In this document: piece after piece, positions 9,647-18,175 of the stretch
Numbering within the stretch: the stretch's first letter is position 1
Layout: each line of letters starts with the position of its first letter
NCBI RefSeq assembly: GCF_052056915.1
Contig: NZ_CP195119.1
Span: 1,302,001 to 1,366,000 of the forward strand
DNA: 64,000 nucleotides
DNA from: MTP4 sp052056915
GTDB lineage: Archaea > Halobacteriota > Methanosarcinia > Methanosarcinales > Methanosarcinaceae
Reading direction: 5' to 3'
Made by a program: the position numbers and the translations under genes
The notes under the pieces: model-generated
The model's database searches: none
What the model was told of the DNA's origin: nothing
The model's input: only the letters and a program-made list of their open reading frames with translations

Positions 9647-10838
9647 CCCCGCATTCGTCTTCAACTTCGATCTTATCTTCCTTCTTTCTGCTGACCAGGT
9701 GGACATCACCGGTACCCATCCGGATAGGCTGGCCGACAATGATGTTTTCAGTAACGCCTTTGAGTTCGTCCACATCTCCGCGCATCCCGGCGTCCAGCAG
9801 GTGGCTGACCGTAACTTCGAAAGCCGCACGTGCAAAGACACTGGCCTTTTCACCGGAAATGCCGTGCCTTCCGATCTGTTTCACTTCCCCGTCACAGGTC
9901 ATGAGGTCAGACACCAGCATGATGTGGCGAATGTCCACGGTAAGCCCCTGTTCCCTGAGGGTGTCGGTGGCTTCCTTGATGATCGAGTTCCTGGCGGCCT
10001 CGATTCCCAGCACCTCATAGATCTCGTTGATGTTGTTGGTGCTGGTCCTTGTCCTGTCCACGCCTTCGAACTGGAGTACCTCGCGAAGGGCCGAACCTTC
10101 GGTGTAAAGGGTATACTCCTCTCCTTCTTTCCTTACAACAACCCTCTTAATCCCCTCAATTCCTTTCAGGGTAACATCGTGGATGTTCTTTGCAAGCTGG
10201 AGGAGTTCTCTATAGGACGGCTCGCTGGGGGTTATGATGATCTGGTTATCGATTTCCGCGGAGATACTTACCATCACGTTCATTTCTTCACTGAACTTCT
10301 CCTTGATCTGTTCGATGGTAATATTCCTGCCTTCCATGGCCTTTTCATGCATGTCGATGATGAGCTTCATCTGGGAAAGGTCAGTGGTCACGTCCGCAAT
10401 ATGGTCGATCCTGGTAGCTTCGATCTCCCAGGCAAGAGCCCTTGTTTTCTCCCTGTTGTAGGCGTAATCATCCGCGTTTTCCTTGGAAAGGGCAATCGTC
10501 ATCATCGGGGTGCTCGGGATCTTCCGGGCATCCACGATTTCGATCAGGCGGGGCAGACCCAGGGTAACGTTAATTTCAGCCACACCCGCATAGTGGAAGG
10601 TACGCATGGTCATCTGGGTACCCGGTTCCCCTATGGACTGGGCGGCAACTACCCCTGCGGCATCACAGGGCTCGATGCACGACTCTTTGTATTCTTCCAT
10701 GACCTGCTCTATTATTTCTTCCATTTCCTTCTTGCTGACCCCGGCATTGAGCGCTTCATTCCGGAGGGCCTTCATTATGTTTGAAGGGAGAGGAAGGTCT
10801 TTAGTCATGCTTTCGATCGTGGTTTCGCTGATACTCAT
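9642..10838 (-). CDS. rpoA2: DNA-directed RNA polymerase subunit A''
   Basis: 398 residues, the C-terminal part of the largest subunit, split off in archaea. It includes GVVAAQSIGEPGTQMTMRTFHYAG (trigger-loop region, residues about 62-85, quoted here only by its ends GVVAAQ and TFHYAG) and the C-terminal MRTGTGDVH-like segment (IRMGTGDVHL). Its ATG overlaps the stop of rpoA1 by 4 bp, so the two are translationally coupled. It ends inside the predicted three-way junction. Confidence 0.96.
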   Translation of the reverse strand: MSISETTIESMTKDLPLPSNIMKALRNEALNAGVSKKEMEEIIEQVMEEYKESCIEPCDAAGVVAAQSIGEPGTQMTMRTFHYAGVAEINVTLGLPRLIEIVDARKIPSTPMMTIALSKENADDYAYNREKTRALAWEIEATRIDHIADVTTDLSQMKLIIDMHEKAMEGRNITIEQIKEKFSEEMNVMVSISAEIDNQIIITPSEPSYRELLQLAKNIHDVTLKGIEGIKRVVVRKEGEEYTLYTEGSALREVLQFEGVDRTRTSTNNINEIYEVLGIEAARNSIIKEATDTLREQGLTVDIRHIMLVSDLMTCDGEVKQIGRHGISGEKASVFARAAFEVTVSHLLDAGMRGDVDELKGVTENIIVGQPIRMGTGDVHLVSRKKEDKIEVEDECGV

Positions 10839-13480
10839 TCAGCCACCTCCTTGTTCATAACAGAGCGGATAATCCGCTGGATCGCATCGGGTTTGCTAAA
10901 ATCGCTCTTTGTGGGGTCGATCCCGTCTTCTCCGTACTTGAACTGCACAACCACGCCTCGAGTGTCCCTGACCGTAAGGTCGTAATGGACTTCAAGGTCC
11001 TGGAGAGCGTTAACAAGCCTGCGCTGGAGGTACCCTGACTGGGACGTCCTGACCGCAGTGTCCACAAGCCCTTCCCTACCACCGATGGCGTGGAAGAAAT
11101 ATTCCGTCGGGTTCAGCCCGCTCTTGTAGCTTGCCTTGACGAAACCGTGGGCATCAGAACCCAGGTCCCCTGCTTCAAAGTGGGGGAGTGTCCTGCCTGC
11201 GTACCCTCTGCGGATGCGCTCACCACGCACCGCCTGCTGGCCCACACAGGCTGCCATCTGGGTAAGGTTCAGGATAGAACCTCTGGCACCCGACCGGGCC
11301 ATGATAACTGCCGAGTTCTCAAGCCCCATGTGGCTGTCTGCTATGTTCCCGGTCTCGTCCCTGGCTTTACCGAGTTTTTGCATAATGCTCATCTCGATAG
11401 TTTCGTCCAGGGTTCTTCCGGGGAGGGGTTCGAGTTCCTTGTTCTCGTAGGACCTGATAAGGTTTTGAACGGCATCTTCAGCTGTGCCGAGGACTTCGTT
11501 GATCTGGATCCTTGCTTCTTTGGGGATATCTTCGTCGGCTATCCCGAAACTCAGGCCAGTCCGCATGATTGCCCGGATTGCAAGCTTGGTCATGTCGTCT
11601 ATGAACTTAGCTCCGGCCGCGGGGCCGATTTCCTTGATAATCCGGTCCTGGATTTTTCCTTTAAACGCCCCGATGGCCGCCTCGTCGATGGTACCTTTGA
11701 TGAGGTCCCCGTCACGGATTACCACATAGGCGTCGTTCGGGCATTCTTCTTTAAGGCAAACATCACAGTGCGAACAGACCTGGGCCGGGAATTCCATGTT
11801 CAGGGCTTCGGGCAGGATCTGGCTGAAAATCTGTTTTCCTGTCCAGAAAGGTATCCCGTTTTCATCGTGACCTGCCGGCTCGGGTAGCTCGTGAGCTTTC
11901 GCTTTCCTGAGAATGTCAAAGGAGTCCTTCGCAGAGATGTGATTCTCAAAACGGGTTAGCAGGAAAAGCCCCGAGATGTGGTCGTGGATCCCGCCGATAA
12001 TGGGACCTCCGAAACGCGGGGAGAGGATATTTTCCTGGACTCTCATGAGGATCTTTGCCTCGGCCCTGGACTCTTCGGTCTGGAGGGCGTGCATGTTCAT
12101 CTCGTCCCCATCAAAGTCAGCATTGTAAGGGGGACAGACTGCAGGGTTGAGCCTGAAGGTTTTGTTCGGAAGCACCTTGACCGAGTGAGCCATGATACTC
12201 ATCTTGTGAAGGGAAGGCTGCCTGTTGAAAAGCACGATATCCCCGTCTTTTAGCTGACGTTCGACCATCCAGCTATACTCGATTTTCTCTGCCAGGTCTT
12301 CCTTATTGATCTCAGTAACTTTAATGCGACGCCCGTCGGGCCTGAACACGTAGTTTGCCCCGGGATGGATAAGAGTCCCGTTCCGGATATAAACCTTGAG
12401 CTGCTCGATGTTCCTGGGAGTTACGATTACAGGAACTGTCAGGATCCTTGCGATTGGAATCGGGACCCCGACTTCGTTGATGCTCAGGTTCGGGTCAGGA
12501 GAAATCACGGTACGAGCCGAGAAGTTTACACGCTTACCCGAAAGACTGCCCCTGAACCTGCCTTCTTTTCCTTTCAGACGCTGGGAGAGGGTCTTTAAGG
12601 GCCTCCCTGACCTGTGCCTTGCCGGGGGGATCCCGGAGACCGAGTTGTCAAAGAAAGTAGTAACGTGATATTGCAGAAGCTCCCAGAGGTCTTCAATGAT
12701 CAGCTGGGGCGCACCTGCTTCCCTGTTTTCCTGGAAGCGCTGGTTGATCCTGATGATGTCCACAAGCTTGTGGGTCAGGTCGTCTTCACTGCGCTGCCCG
12801 GATTCAAGGGTAATGGAAGGGCGCACCGTTACCGGGGGAACGGGCAGGACGGTGAGGATCATCCATTCGGGCCTTGCGTTATTGGGGTCCATCCCAATGA
12901 CCCGGATGTCCTCGTCCGGAATGTTTTCGAAGCGGTCCCTTATCTCTGTGGGAGTAAGCTTCTCTCCGTTTTCAAGGTACTCGCTGGGCTTTTCGAACTT
13001 GATGTCGAGCTGCTCCTCATTACAGTAGGGGCAGGTCTTGACTTTGCTTGCTTCCTTGTAGACCTCGTTGATAAGGTCATCAGGCCTGTGCCCGATTTCT
13101 TCAACCGCCATCAGCTGTTCCAGGAAATGCTGTTTTTGTGCGGGGTCCAGCAGGATCCTGCTGCATTTCCGGCAAGATGCCCTGAGCAGCTTTCGAATGA
13201 TCTTGTTAAACCCTACGTGTACAACAGGAGCCACAAGTTCGATGTGCCCGAAGTGTCCCGGGCATTCTCCGGCTCTCCCGGAACAGGTCTTGCAACGAAG
13301 CCCCGGGTCAATGACCCCGAGTTTCGTGTCCATGAGTCCCATGTCAATAGGGAACCCGTCATCATCATAGGTATCTGCCGTGATGATCGGAGTTGCGCTC
13401 ATCTTCCGGACTTCTTTCGGGGACATTAAGCCAAACTTAATAGCAGAAATTCTTTTCGGAATCGGAGGGACGTTTGCCAT
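10835..13480 (-). CDS. rpoA1: DNA-directed RNA polymerase subunit A'
   Basis: 881 residues. It carries the catalytic Mg-binding motif NADFDGDEMN and the N-terminal zinc sites (CKTCSGRAGECPGHFGH, and a second set CRKCSR). It is the clamp and active-site part of the largest subunit. The ATG is preceded by GAGGTGAGGTG. It lies 14 bp after rpoB1 and overlaps rpoA2 by 4 bp. The length is standard for methanogens. Confidence 0.97.
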   Translation of the reverse strand: MANVPPIPKRISAIKFGLMSPKEVRKMSATPIITADTYDDDGFPIDMGLMDTKLGVIDPGLRCKTCSGRAGECPGHFGHIELVAPVVHVGFNKIIRKLLRASCRKCSRILLDPAQKQHFLEQLMAVEEIGHRPDDLINEVYKEASKVKTCPYCNEEQLDIKFEKPSEYLENGEKLTPTEIRDRFENIPDEDIRVIGMDPNNARPEWMILTVLPVPPVTVRPSITLESGQRSEDDLTHKLVDIIRINQRFQENREAGAPQLIIEDLWELLQYHVTTFFDNSVSGIPPARHRSGRPLKTLSQRLKGKEGRFRGSLSGKRVNFSARTVISPDPNLSINEVGVPIPIARILTVPVIVTPRNIEQLKVYIRNGTLIHPGANYVFRPDGRRIKVTEINKEDLAEKIEYSWMVERQLKDGDIVLFNRQPSLHKMSIMAHSVKVLPNKTFRLNPAVCPPYNADFDGDEMNMHALQTEESRAEAKILMRVQENILSPRFGGPIIGGIHDHISGLFLLTRFENHISAKDSFDILRKAKAHELPEPAGHDENGIPFWTGKQIFSQILPEALNMEFPAQVCSHCDVCLKEECPNDAYVVIRDGDLIKGTIDEAAIGAFKGKIQDRIIKEIGPAAGAKFIDDMTKLAIRAIMRTGLSFGIADEDIPKEARIQINEVLGTAEDAVQNLIRSYENKELEPLPGRTLDETIEMSIMQKLGKARDETGNIADSHMGLENSAVIMARSGARGSILNLTQMAACVGQQAVRGERIRRGYAGRTLPHFEAGDLGSDAHGFVKASYKSGLNPTEYFFHAIGGREGLVDTAVRTSQSGYLQRRLVNALQDLEVHYDLTVRDTRGVVVQFKYGEDGIDPTKSDFSKPDAIQRIIRSVMNKEVAE

Positions 13481-13494
13481 CTTTTCACCTCACC

Positions 13495-15309
13495 TCATAC
13501 CGCATCTTCCAGGTTGAGCCTGGGCGCAACACCCAGGGACTTGATTTCATCCAGCAGCAGTTTGAATGCGTAGCTCATTTCCACGGGGTAAATGTCCGTA
13601 TCCGCCCCGCAAGCAGGACAAAAAGCGACATTCCTCTGCTTGTCAAACGTTGCTATCATACCACAATGGGAGCAGACAAGTTCCACTACCTTGTCCGACT
13701 CGTCCAGCAGCCTTTCTTTAAGGGACATGGCGGCCCCGTGCCCTACCAGCACGTCGCGCTCCATTTCTCCGAACCTCAGACCTCCTTCCCTTGCCCTACC
13801 TTCAGTGGGCTGGCGGGTAAGCACCTGCACGGGACCGCGTGAACGGGCGTGCATCTTGGAAGTGACCATATGGTGCAGTTTCTGGTAAAGGATTACCCCG
13901 ACAAAGACATCTGCGGGGATCATCCTGCCGGTCGCGCCATCGTAGAAGACCTCTTTACCGGTATGAGCAAACCCGTGGCTTTTCAGGGCTTCCCTTAAGT
14001 CTCCTTCATTTTCTCCGGAAAAGGCTGTAGCATTCACCCTTCTGCCTTCCATGGACCCGACTTTGCCTCCGATCATTTCAAGCACGTGCCCGACAGTCAT
14101 ACGGGAAGGAATGGCGTGCGGGTTGATCATAAGGTCAGGGGTCAGGCCAGATTCCGTAAAGGGCATATCAGCAATCGGGACTTTCAGTCCGATAACTCCT
14201 TTCTGCCCGTGCCGGGATGCGAACTTGTCCCCGATATCCGGGATCCTCTCGTCCCTTACCTTGACTTTGGCAAGGCGAGTCCCGTTAATGGATTCTGTAA
14301 GAATGACAGTGTCCACGATTCCCTTTTCGTTGGACCGCATGGTAATCGAGCTTTCCCTCCGCTGCTCTACGGCAATTCCGAATTCCGAAGGCTCTTCCAG
14401 GAACCTCGGAGGACTGGTCTTTCCGATAAGCACGTCGTTAGGGCCCACAGGGGTCTCGGGGTTTACAAGCCCGTCAATGTCCAGGTTCGCATAGGCATCT
14501 GCACTGCGAGCTCCACGGAATTCGGAGTCGGGGATCTCGAACTTGTCTTCCTGACCACCGGGGTATCTCCGCTCTTCACCCTCAAATGTCCTGAGGAAGT
14601 GGCTCCTCCCAAGGCCTCTTTCAATTGACCCGTTATTGAAAATAAGGGCATCTTCAATGTTGTACCCTTCATAGGAAAGGATTGCCACCACAAAGTTCTG
14701 GCCTGCAGGCCTGTCATCAAAACCAATGGCTTCACAGGTCCTTGTCCTTGTCATTGCCCTCTGTGGATAGTGCAGGACGTGGGCACGGGTATCGGGCCGG
14801 AGTTTCTGGTTCGCCGTGGAAACCCCGATACACTGCTTGATCATCGCTGCTCCCATTGTGTTACGCGGGGAAGCGTTGTGTTCCGGGTGCGGGACCATTC
14901 CCGTGCAGATCCCGAGCATGAGTTCGGGATCGAGTTCCATGTGGGTATGCCTTTCGTTCAGGTGGGACTCGTAGAGGGCGATGTAGGCGTTTTCCTCTTC
15001 CTCGGCGTCCAGATACTCCACACAACCTTCCTTTACCAGGTCCTCAAAGCCGATTTCTTTATTCTTCAGTTTCGCTATCTGCTCTTCCGTAACCCGTGGA
15101 ACCCCGTTTTCCACAACTACCATGGGCCTTCTGGCCCTGCCCATATCGGAGCTGATGACTACTTCCCTGGTATTGTCGTTCAGGGCTATGTTGACCTGCT
15201 TGGAGATGAAACCCTGACGCCTCATTTTTCGGAGTTCTTCCACCAGTTCCGCAGGGTTGTCATGGGTTCCGACAAGCTCTCCGTTGATGAATACTTTTGC
15301 TTTAGTCAT
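13495..15309 (-). CDS. rpoB1: DNA-directed RNA polymerase subunit B'
   Basis: 604 residues, the C-terminal part of the second largest subunit, split as in many methanogens. It contains GYNIEDALIFN, the switch region KFASRHGQKGV, and the C-terminal zinc motif (CSHCGMIATF ... CPACG). Its ATG overlaps the end of rpoB2 by 8 bp. Together with B'' it forms the protrusion, wall and hybrid-binding parts of the enzyme. Confidence 0.97.
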   Translation of the reverse strand: MTKAKVFINGELVGTHDNPAELVEELRKMRRQGFISKQVNIALNDNTREVVISSDMGRARRPMVVVENGVPRVTEEQIAKLKNKEIGFEDLVKEGCVEYLDAEEEENAYIALYESHLNERHTHMELDPELMLGICTGMVPHPEHNASPRNTMGAAMIKQCIGVSTANQKLRPDTRAHVLHYPQRAMTRTRTCEAIGFDDRPAGQNFVVAILSYEGYNIEDALIFNNGSIERGLGRSHFLRTFEGEERRYPGGQEDKFEIPDSEFRGARSADAYANLDIDGLVNPETPVGPNDVLIGKTSPPRFLEEPSEFGIAVEQRRESSITMRSNEKGIVDTVILTESINGTRLAKVKVRDERIPDIGDKFASRHGQKGVIGLKVPIADMPFTESGLTPDLMINPHAIPSRMTVGHVLEMIGGKVGSMEGRRVNATAFSGENEGDLREALKSHGFAHTGKEVFYDGATGRMIPADVFVGVILYQKLHHMVTSKMHARSRGPVQVLTRQPTEGRAREGGLRFGEMERDVLVGHGAAMSLKERLLDESDKVVELVCSHCGMIATFDKQRNVAFCPACGADTDIYPVEMSYAFKLLLDEIKSLGVAPRLNLEDAV

Positions 15310-16951
15310 TTATTATCGACCCGCCTTCTTCCAGGTTATCGCCCGAATAATCCAAATAATCGTCATCTTTAAACTTGTCCCCCTCAGGCACTACTTCCAG
15401 CTCTTCTATGACCTCTTCTTCAAATTCGGAAATTTCCAGGTCAAGGGCTGCAGGCACCTCGGGAACCTTGATGACTACAGGCTCGACATTAAAGTCATAG
15501 AGTATTTTCTTTATGCTGTCGATCTCTTCCGTGCCCGTGGACAGCTCCACCATCTGGGCGAAGTTTTTCACCAGTCCACAGTTGGGACCTTCAGGAGTCT
15601 CAGAGGGACAGAGCCTTCCCCACTGGGTGGGGTGCAGGTCTCTTGCCTCGAAGTGCGGCTGAGCCCGGGAAAGCGGGGAGATAACACGCCGCAGGTGGGA
15701 AAGGGTAGAAATGTAGTCGTTCCTGTCGAGGAGCTGGGAAACCCCGGTCCTCCCTCCGACCCAGTTTCCGGTTGCCAGGGGATGCTGCAGGCGGTCTGTC
15801 AGGACGTCTGCCCGGACAATTGTGGCTACGTTGAGTTCCCTGTTCCTCATGTTTGCGCGCTCTAGCTGGTACTTGATGTCCCTTGCCAGCCTGTTGAAGG
15901 ATACCCTGAAAAGGTCTTCCATCAGGTCTCCCGCAAGTTTCAGCCTTTTGTTGGCATAGTGGTCCTTATCGTCTTCAGCCCTTTTACCAAGCGCCAGTTC
16001 AAAACAGGACTCTGCCATCCTTGCCAGGAAATGAGCCTTTGCGATCCTGTCGGTCACGTCGTTCCCAAGGTGAGGGAAGAGGTACCTGTCAATAACGTAG
16101 TTTGCTCTCTTGATCTGGTACTCCTTGGCCTGCCCTGCTGCAACCCTCGCCCCGATCTTCTCAATTGCTTCCTGCTGGGTCTCGACTTCGGCTTCTTCAA
16201 GGTTTTCCAGCATGAACTTGATGATTTCTGGGTCGCTTGAGACTGCATTTACGATATCTTCATCAGTAACAACGCCAAGAGCCCGCATCAGGGTGATGAA
16301 GTATACTCTTCCCGAAATAGAAGGGAAGGACACTTCAAGCAGGGATTTTCGGCCTCTTTCCACGATTACGAGGGCTCTGTACCCCCGCTTCTGGGAGAAG
16401 ACCTTTGCGACTTCGATGTTGTCCCCGTAGCGTTCCCCGTACTCCACAAGGATCTTGTTCGGAGCAAGGTCTTCAAGGGTCATGACAACTCTTTCAGTCC
16501 CCCCTATGATGAAATACCCTCCGGAGTCCAGGGGATCTTCACCATAGCGGACTTTTTCGGGATCGCTCAGTCCAAGGAGGTTACAGACCTTTGACTTGGT
16601 CATAATAGGGAGTTGCCCTATTTTTGCCTCCAATACCTCGGATTCAATCCCGTCCTTGACAACACTCATCTCCAGGTAAAGGGGGCCGGAGTAGGAGAGG
16701 TTCCGGAGTCTGCCTTCGTTGGGGTAAAGTTTCTCGATTGCCCCATCAGCTTCCTTCACCACCGGATGTTCGACCCGGATCCTGCCAAGTTTGAGATAGG
16801 TGTCCTCAATGTCCGTTTCTATTATATTCTGCTCATCAATAATCTTCTGCAGCCCATGATCTATGAATTTGTTAAATGAGTCGATATGGTGCTGCACTAT
16901 CTTATCCCGTGTAAAATAAGCCTGCGACAGTATACTGTTGTCTAAAGCGAT
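15302..16951 (-). CDS. rpoB2: DNA-directed RNA polymerase subunit B''
   Basis: The N-terminal part of the second largest subunit. A GTG at 16897 gives 531 residues, but the frame upstream stays open to a TAA at 16970-16972 and encodes SQAYFTRDKI, followed by VQHHIDSFNKFI, which is the conserved N-terminus of this family. Between the TAA and that segment no ATG, GTG or TTG occurs; the best candidate is ATC at 16951 or 16954, which lies a few nt after a GAGGGTG Shine-Dalgarno-like motif. The extended product has about 549 residues. The remainder is typical (RDAND-free archaeal type; conserved GGTERVVMTLEDLAPNK and CPSETPEGPNCGLVKN). The function is certain, the start is not. Confidence 0.93.
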   Translation of the reverse strand: MALDNSILSQAYFTRDKIVQHHIDSFNKFIDHGLQKIIDEQNIIETDIEDTYLKLGRIRVEHPVVKEADGAIEKLYPNEGRLRNLSYSGPLYLEMSVVKDGIESEVLEAKIGQLPIMTKSKVCNLLGLSDPEKVRYGEDPLDSGGYFIIGGTERVVMTLEDLAPNKILVEYGERYGDNIEVAKVFSQKRGYRALVIVERGRKSLLEVSFPSISGRVYFITLMRALGVVTDEDIVNAVSSDPEIIKFMLENLEEAEVETQQEAIEKIGARVAAGQAKEYQIKRANYVIDRYLFPHLGNDVTDRIAKAHFLARMAESCFELALGKRAEDDKDHYANKRLKLAGDLMEDLFRVSFNRLARDIKYQLERANMRNRELNVATIVRADVLTDRLQHPLATGNWVGGRTGVSQLLDRNDYISTLSHLRRVISPLSRAQPHFEARDLHPTQWGRLCPSETPEGPNCGLVKNFAQMVELSTGTEEIDSIKKILYDFNVEPVVIKVPEVPAALDLEISEFEEEVIEELEVVPEGDKFKDDDYLDYSGDNLEEGGSIIND

Positions 16952-17117
16952 GATAGCACCCTCTTTGCTTTAAGTTGCGGTGAAAATCGATAATCAATAA
17001 TTTTCCAAATTTTGTGAACAGCCGCTGAATATGCATTCAGTAAGGCCGGCGCATTGATTCAAAAAGGTGTATAAATATGGAAAATTTAAATTACGTAACT
17101 GTTAAACTCCCCCGAAA

Positions 17118-17354
17118 TCACTCAATTACGAGCCTGTAATAGTCTGCCTCCCCTGCAGTATGACTCTTTTTCGCAATCTTTACAACTTCCCCTACTGTGG
17201 CCCCGATCTCCTTTATAACAGGGTCCTGAACTTTAATTTTTGGCAGTTGCTCCTTTTCAATGGAATACTTGCTTAAAACAGACTTTAACTCACCCTCAGA
17301 CATGATCTCATGTTTAGGGACTAACTCATGGTCAAGCAGGCTGAATTTTATCAA
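17118..17354 (-). CDS. rpoH: DNA-directed RNA polymerase subunit H (Rpb5 C-terminal type)
   Basis: 78 residues from a TTG start at 17354, preceded by a strong GGAGG 6-7 nt upstream; an upstream in-frame ATG at 17438 would add 28 non-conserved residues and is rejected. It contains the subunit H signature LVPKHEIMSE and ends ADYYRLVIE. It is the first gene of the RNA polymerase operon, with tRNA-Lys just upstream on the same strand. Confidence 0.93.
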   Translation of the reverse strand: MIKFSLLDHELVPKHEIMSEGELKSVLSKYSIEKEQLPKIKVQDPVIKEIGATVGEVVKIAKKSHTAGEADYYRLVIE

Positions 17355-17456
17355 ATCCTTTCCTCCAAAAACAAAATGTATCAAAAAGCATTGCCCAAGC
17401 ATACCCTCACGGATGGCCTTTCCGGTGGGTTTTAGCATAATTTGGCTAGTGAAGTA

Positions 17457-17533
17457 TGGCGGGCCCGTAGGGATTTGAACCCTAGGCCGTCTGGTTAAAA
17501 GCCAGACGCTCTGCCTGACTGAGCTACGGGCCC
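17457..17533 (-). tRNA. tRNA-Lys (anticodon TTT)
   Basis: The cloverleaf can be drawn by eye. The acceptor stem is GGGCCCG with CGGGCCC, the D arm starts TAGCTCAGTC, the anticodon stem is GTCTGG with CCAGAC around loop CTTTTAA (anticodon TTT), and the T arm is TAGGG-TTCAAAT-CCCTA. The discriminator is G and CCA is encoded at 17457-17459. There is no intron. It lies on the same strand as rpoH, about 100 bp upstream. Confidence 0.96.
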
Positions 17534-18175
17534 CTTCTGTTTATTCAAATTATTTAATGACATCCCAACGGCGTCCAAAGCACATTTCCCCCAGGATCGG
17601 GGTGTGCCTCTCACACCGGTGCAACCCTCTAATTATAGCTATAGTATATATAATTTTTGCTGGCCAGGACTTTATTATACGAATTTAAATTATTTGAACA
17701 TAAACATATTAGTCAAGTTTGAATTTTTATCCCGATTTTCGCCCTTATTGCCGGAAAGTTATAAGTAAGAGAATTTTCACTTTTTATAAAGTAGGCCCAA
17801 GAAAATGAGATGATTTTTTACATGTCCGGGTGAACGAATGTGTCTGGCCCTATTTCGAAGGTGACGCATCAAGTTCCGGGCGATACCCCCTCCAAAAATA
17901 AACCACTTAGTATATATGAATAACCTGGTTAAAGGAATCAGTTAAAGGAATCAGCTAAAGGAATAACTGAGTTAAGTCTGATCCATGCAAATTCAGATTT
18001 TGCCTGTTAATTAACTATTAAATGAGCCTTAAAATTAGTTATTGGTTCACTTAAGCTCGAAAGTAAGTATTCAAATCATTTAAGGTTTTGTTACTACGGA
18101 AGAGTATACATTTTTTCATGGAAACTCTTGCCTTTCGAATGGCACTGTATAAAAAATATGACCGATGGATAAAAT
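17534..18175. other. Intergenic region upstream of tRNA-Lys, with two hairpins
   Basis: No credible gene. Two adjacent stems lie at 17589-17617: CCCC-AGGATC-GGGG and GGTGTG-CCTCT-CACACC (they share one or two bases). They are read on the minus strand just ahead of the tRNA and might be part of its primary transcript or a small RNA. Farther on, GTTAAAGGAATCA-type words repeat three times around 17930-17965. The rest is AT-rich. Confidence 0.4.

Noticed and set aside
9699..10784. 361-codon plus-strand ORF antisense to rpoA2, and similar ones antisense to rpoA1, rpoB1 and cooS
   Set aside because: They are shadows of highly GC-biased third positions in the real genes; their translations are Phe/His/Gly-rich and lack domains.
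17118..17438. 106-residue version of RpoH
   Set aside because: The extra 28 N-terminal residues are not part of the family, and a strong Shine-Dalgarno motif points to TTG 17354.
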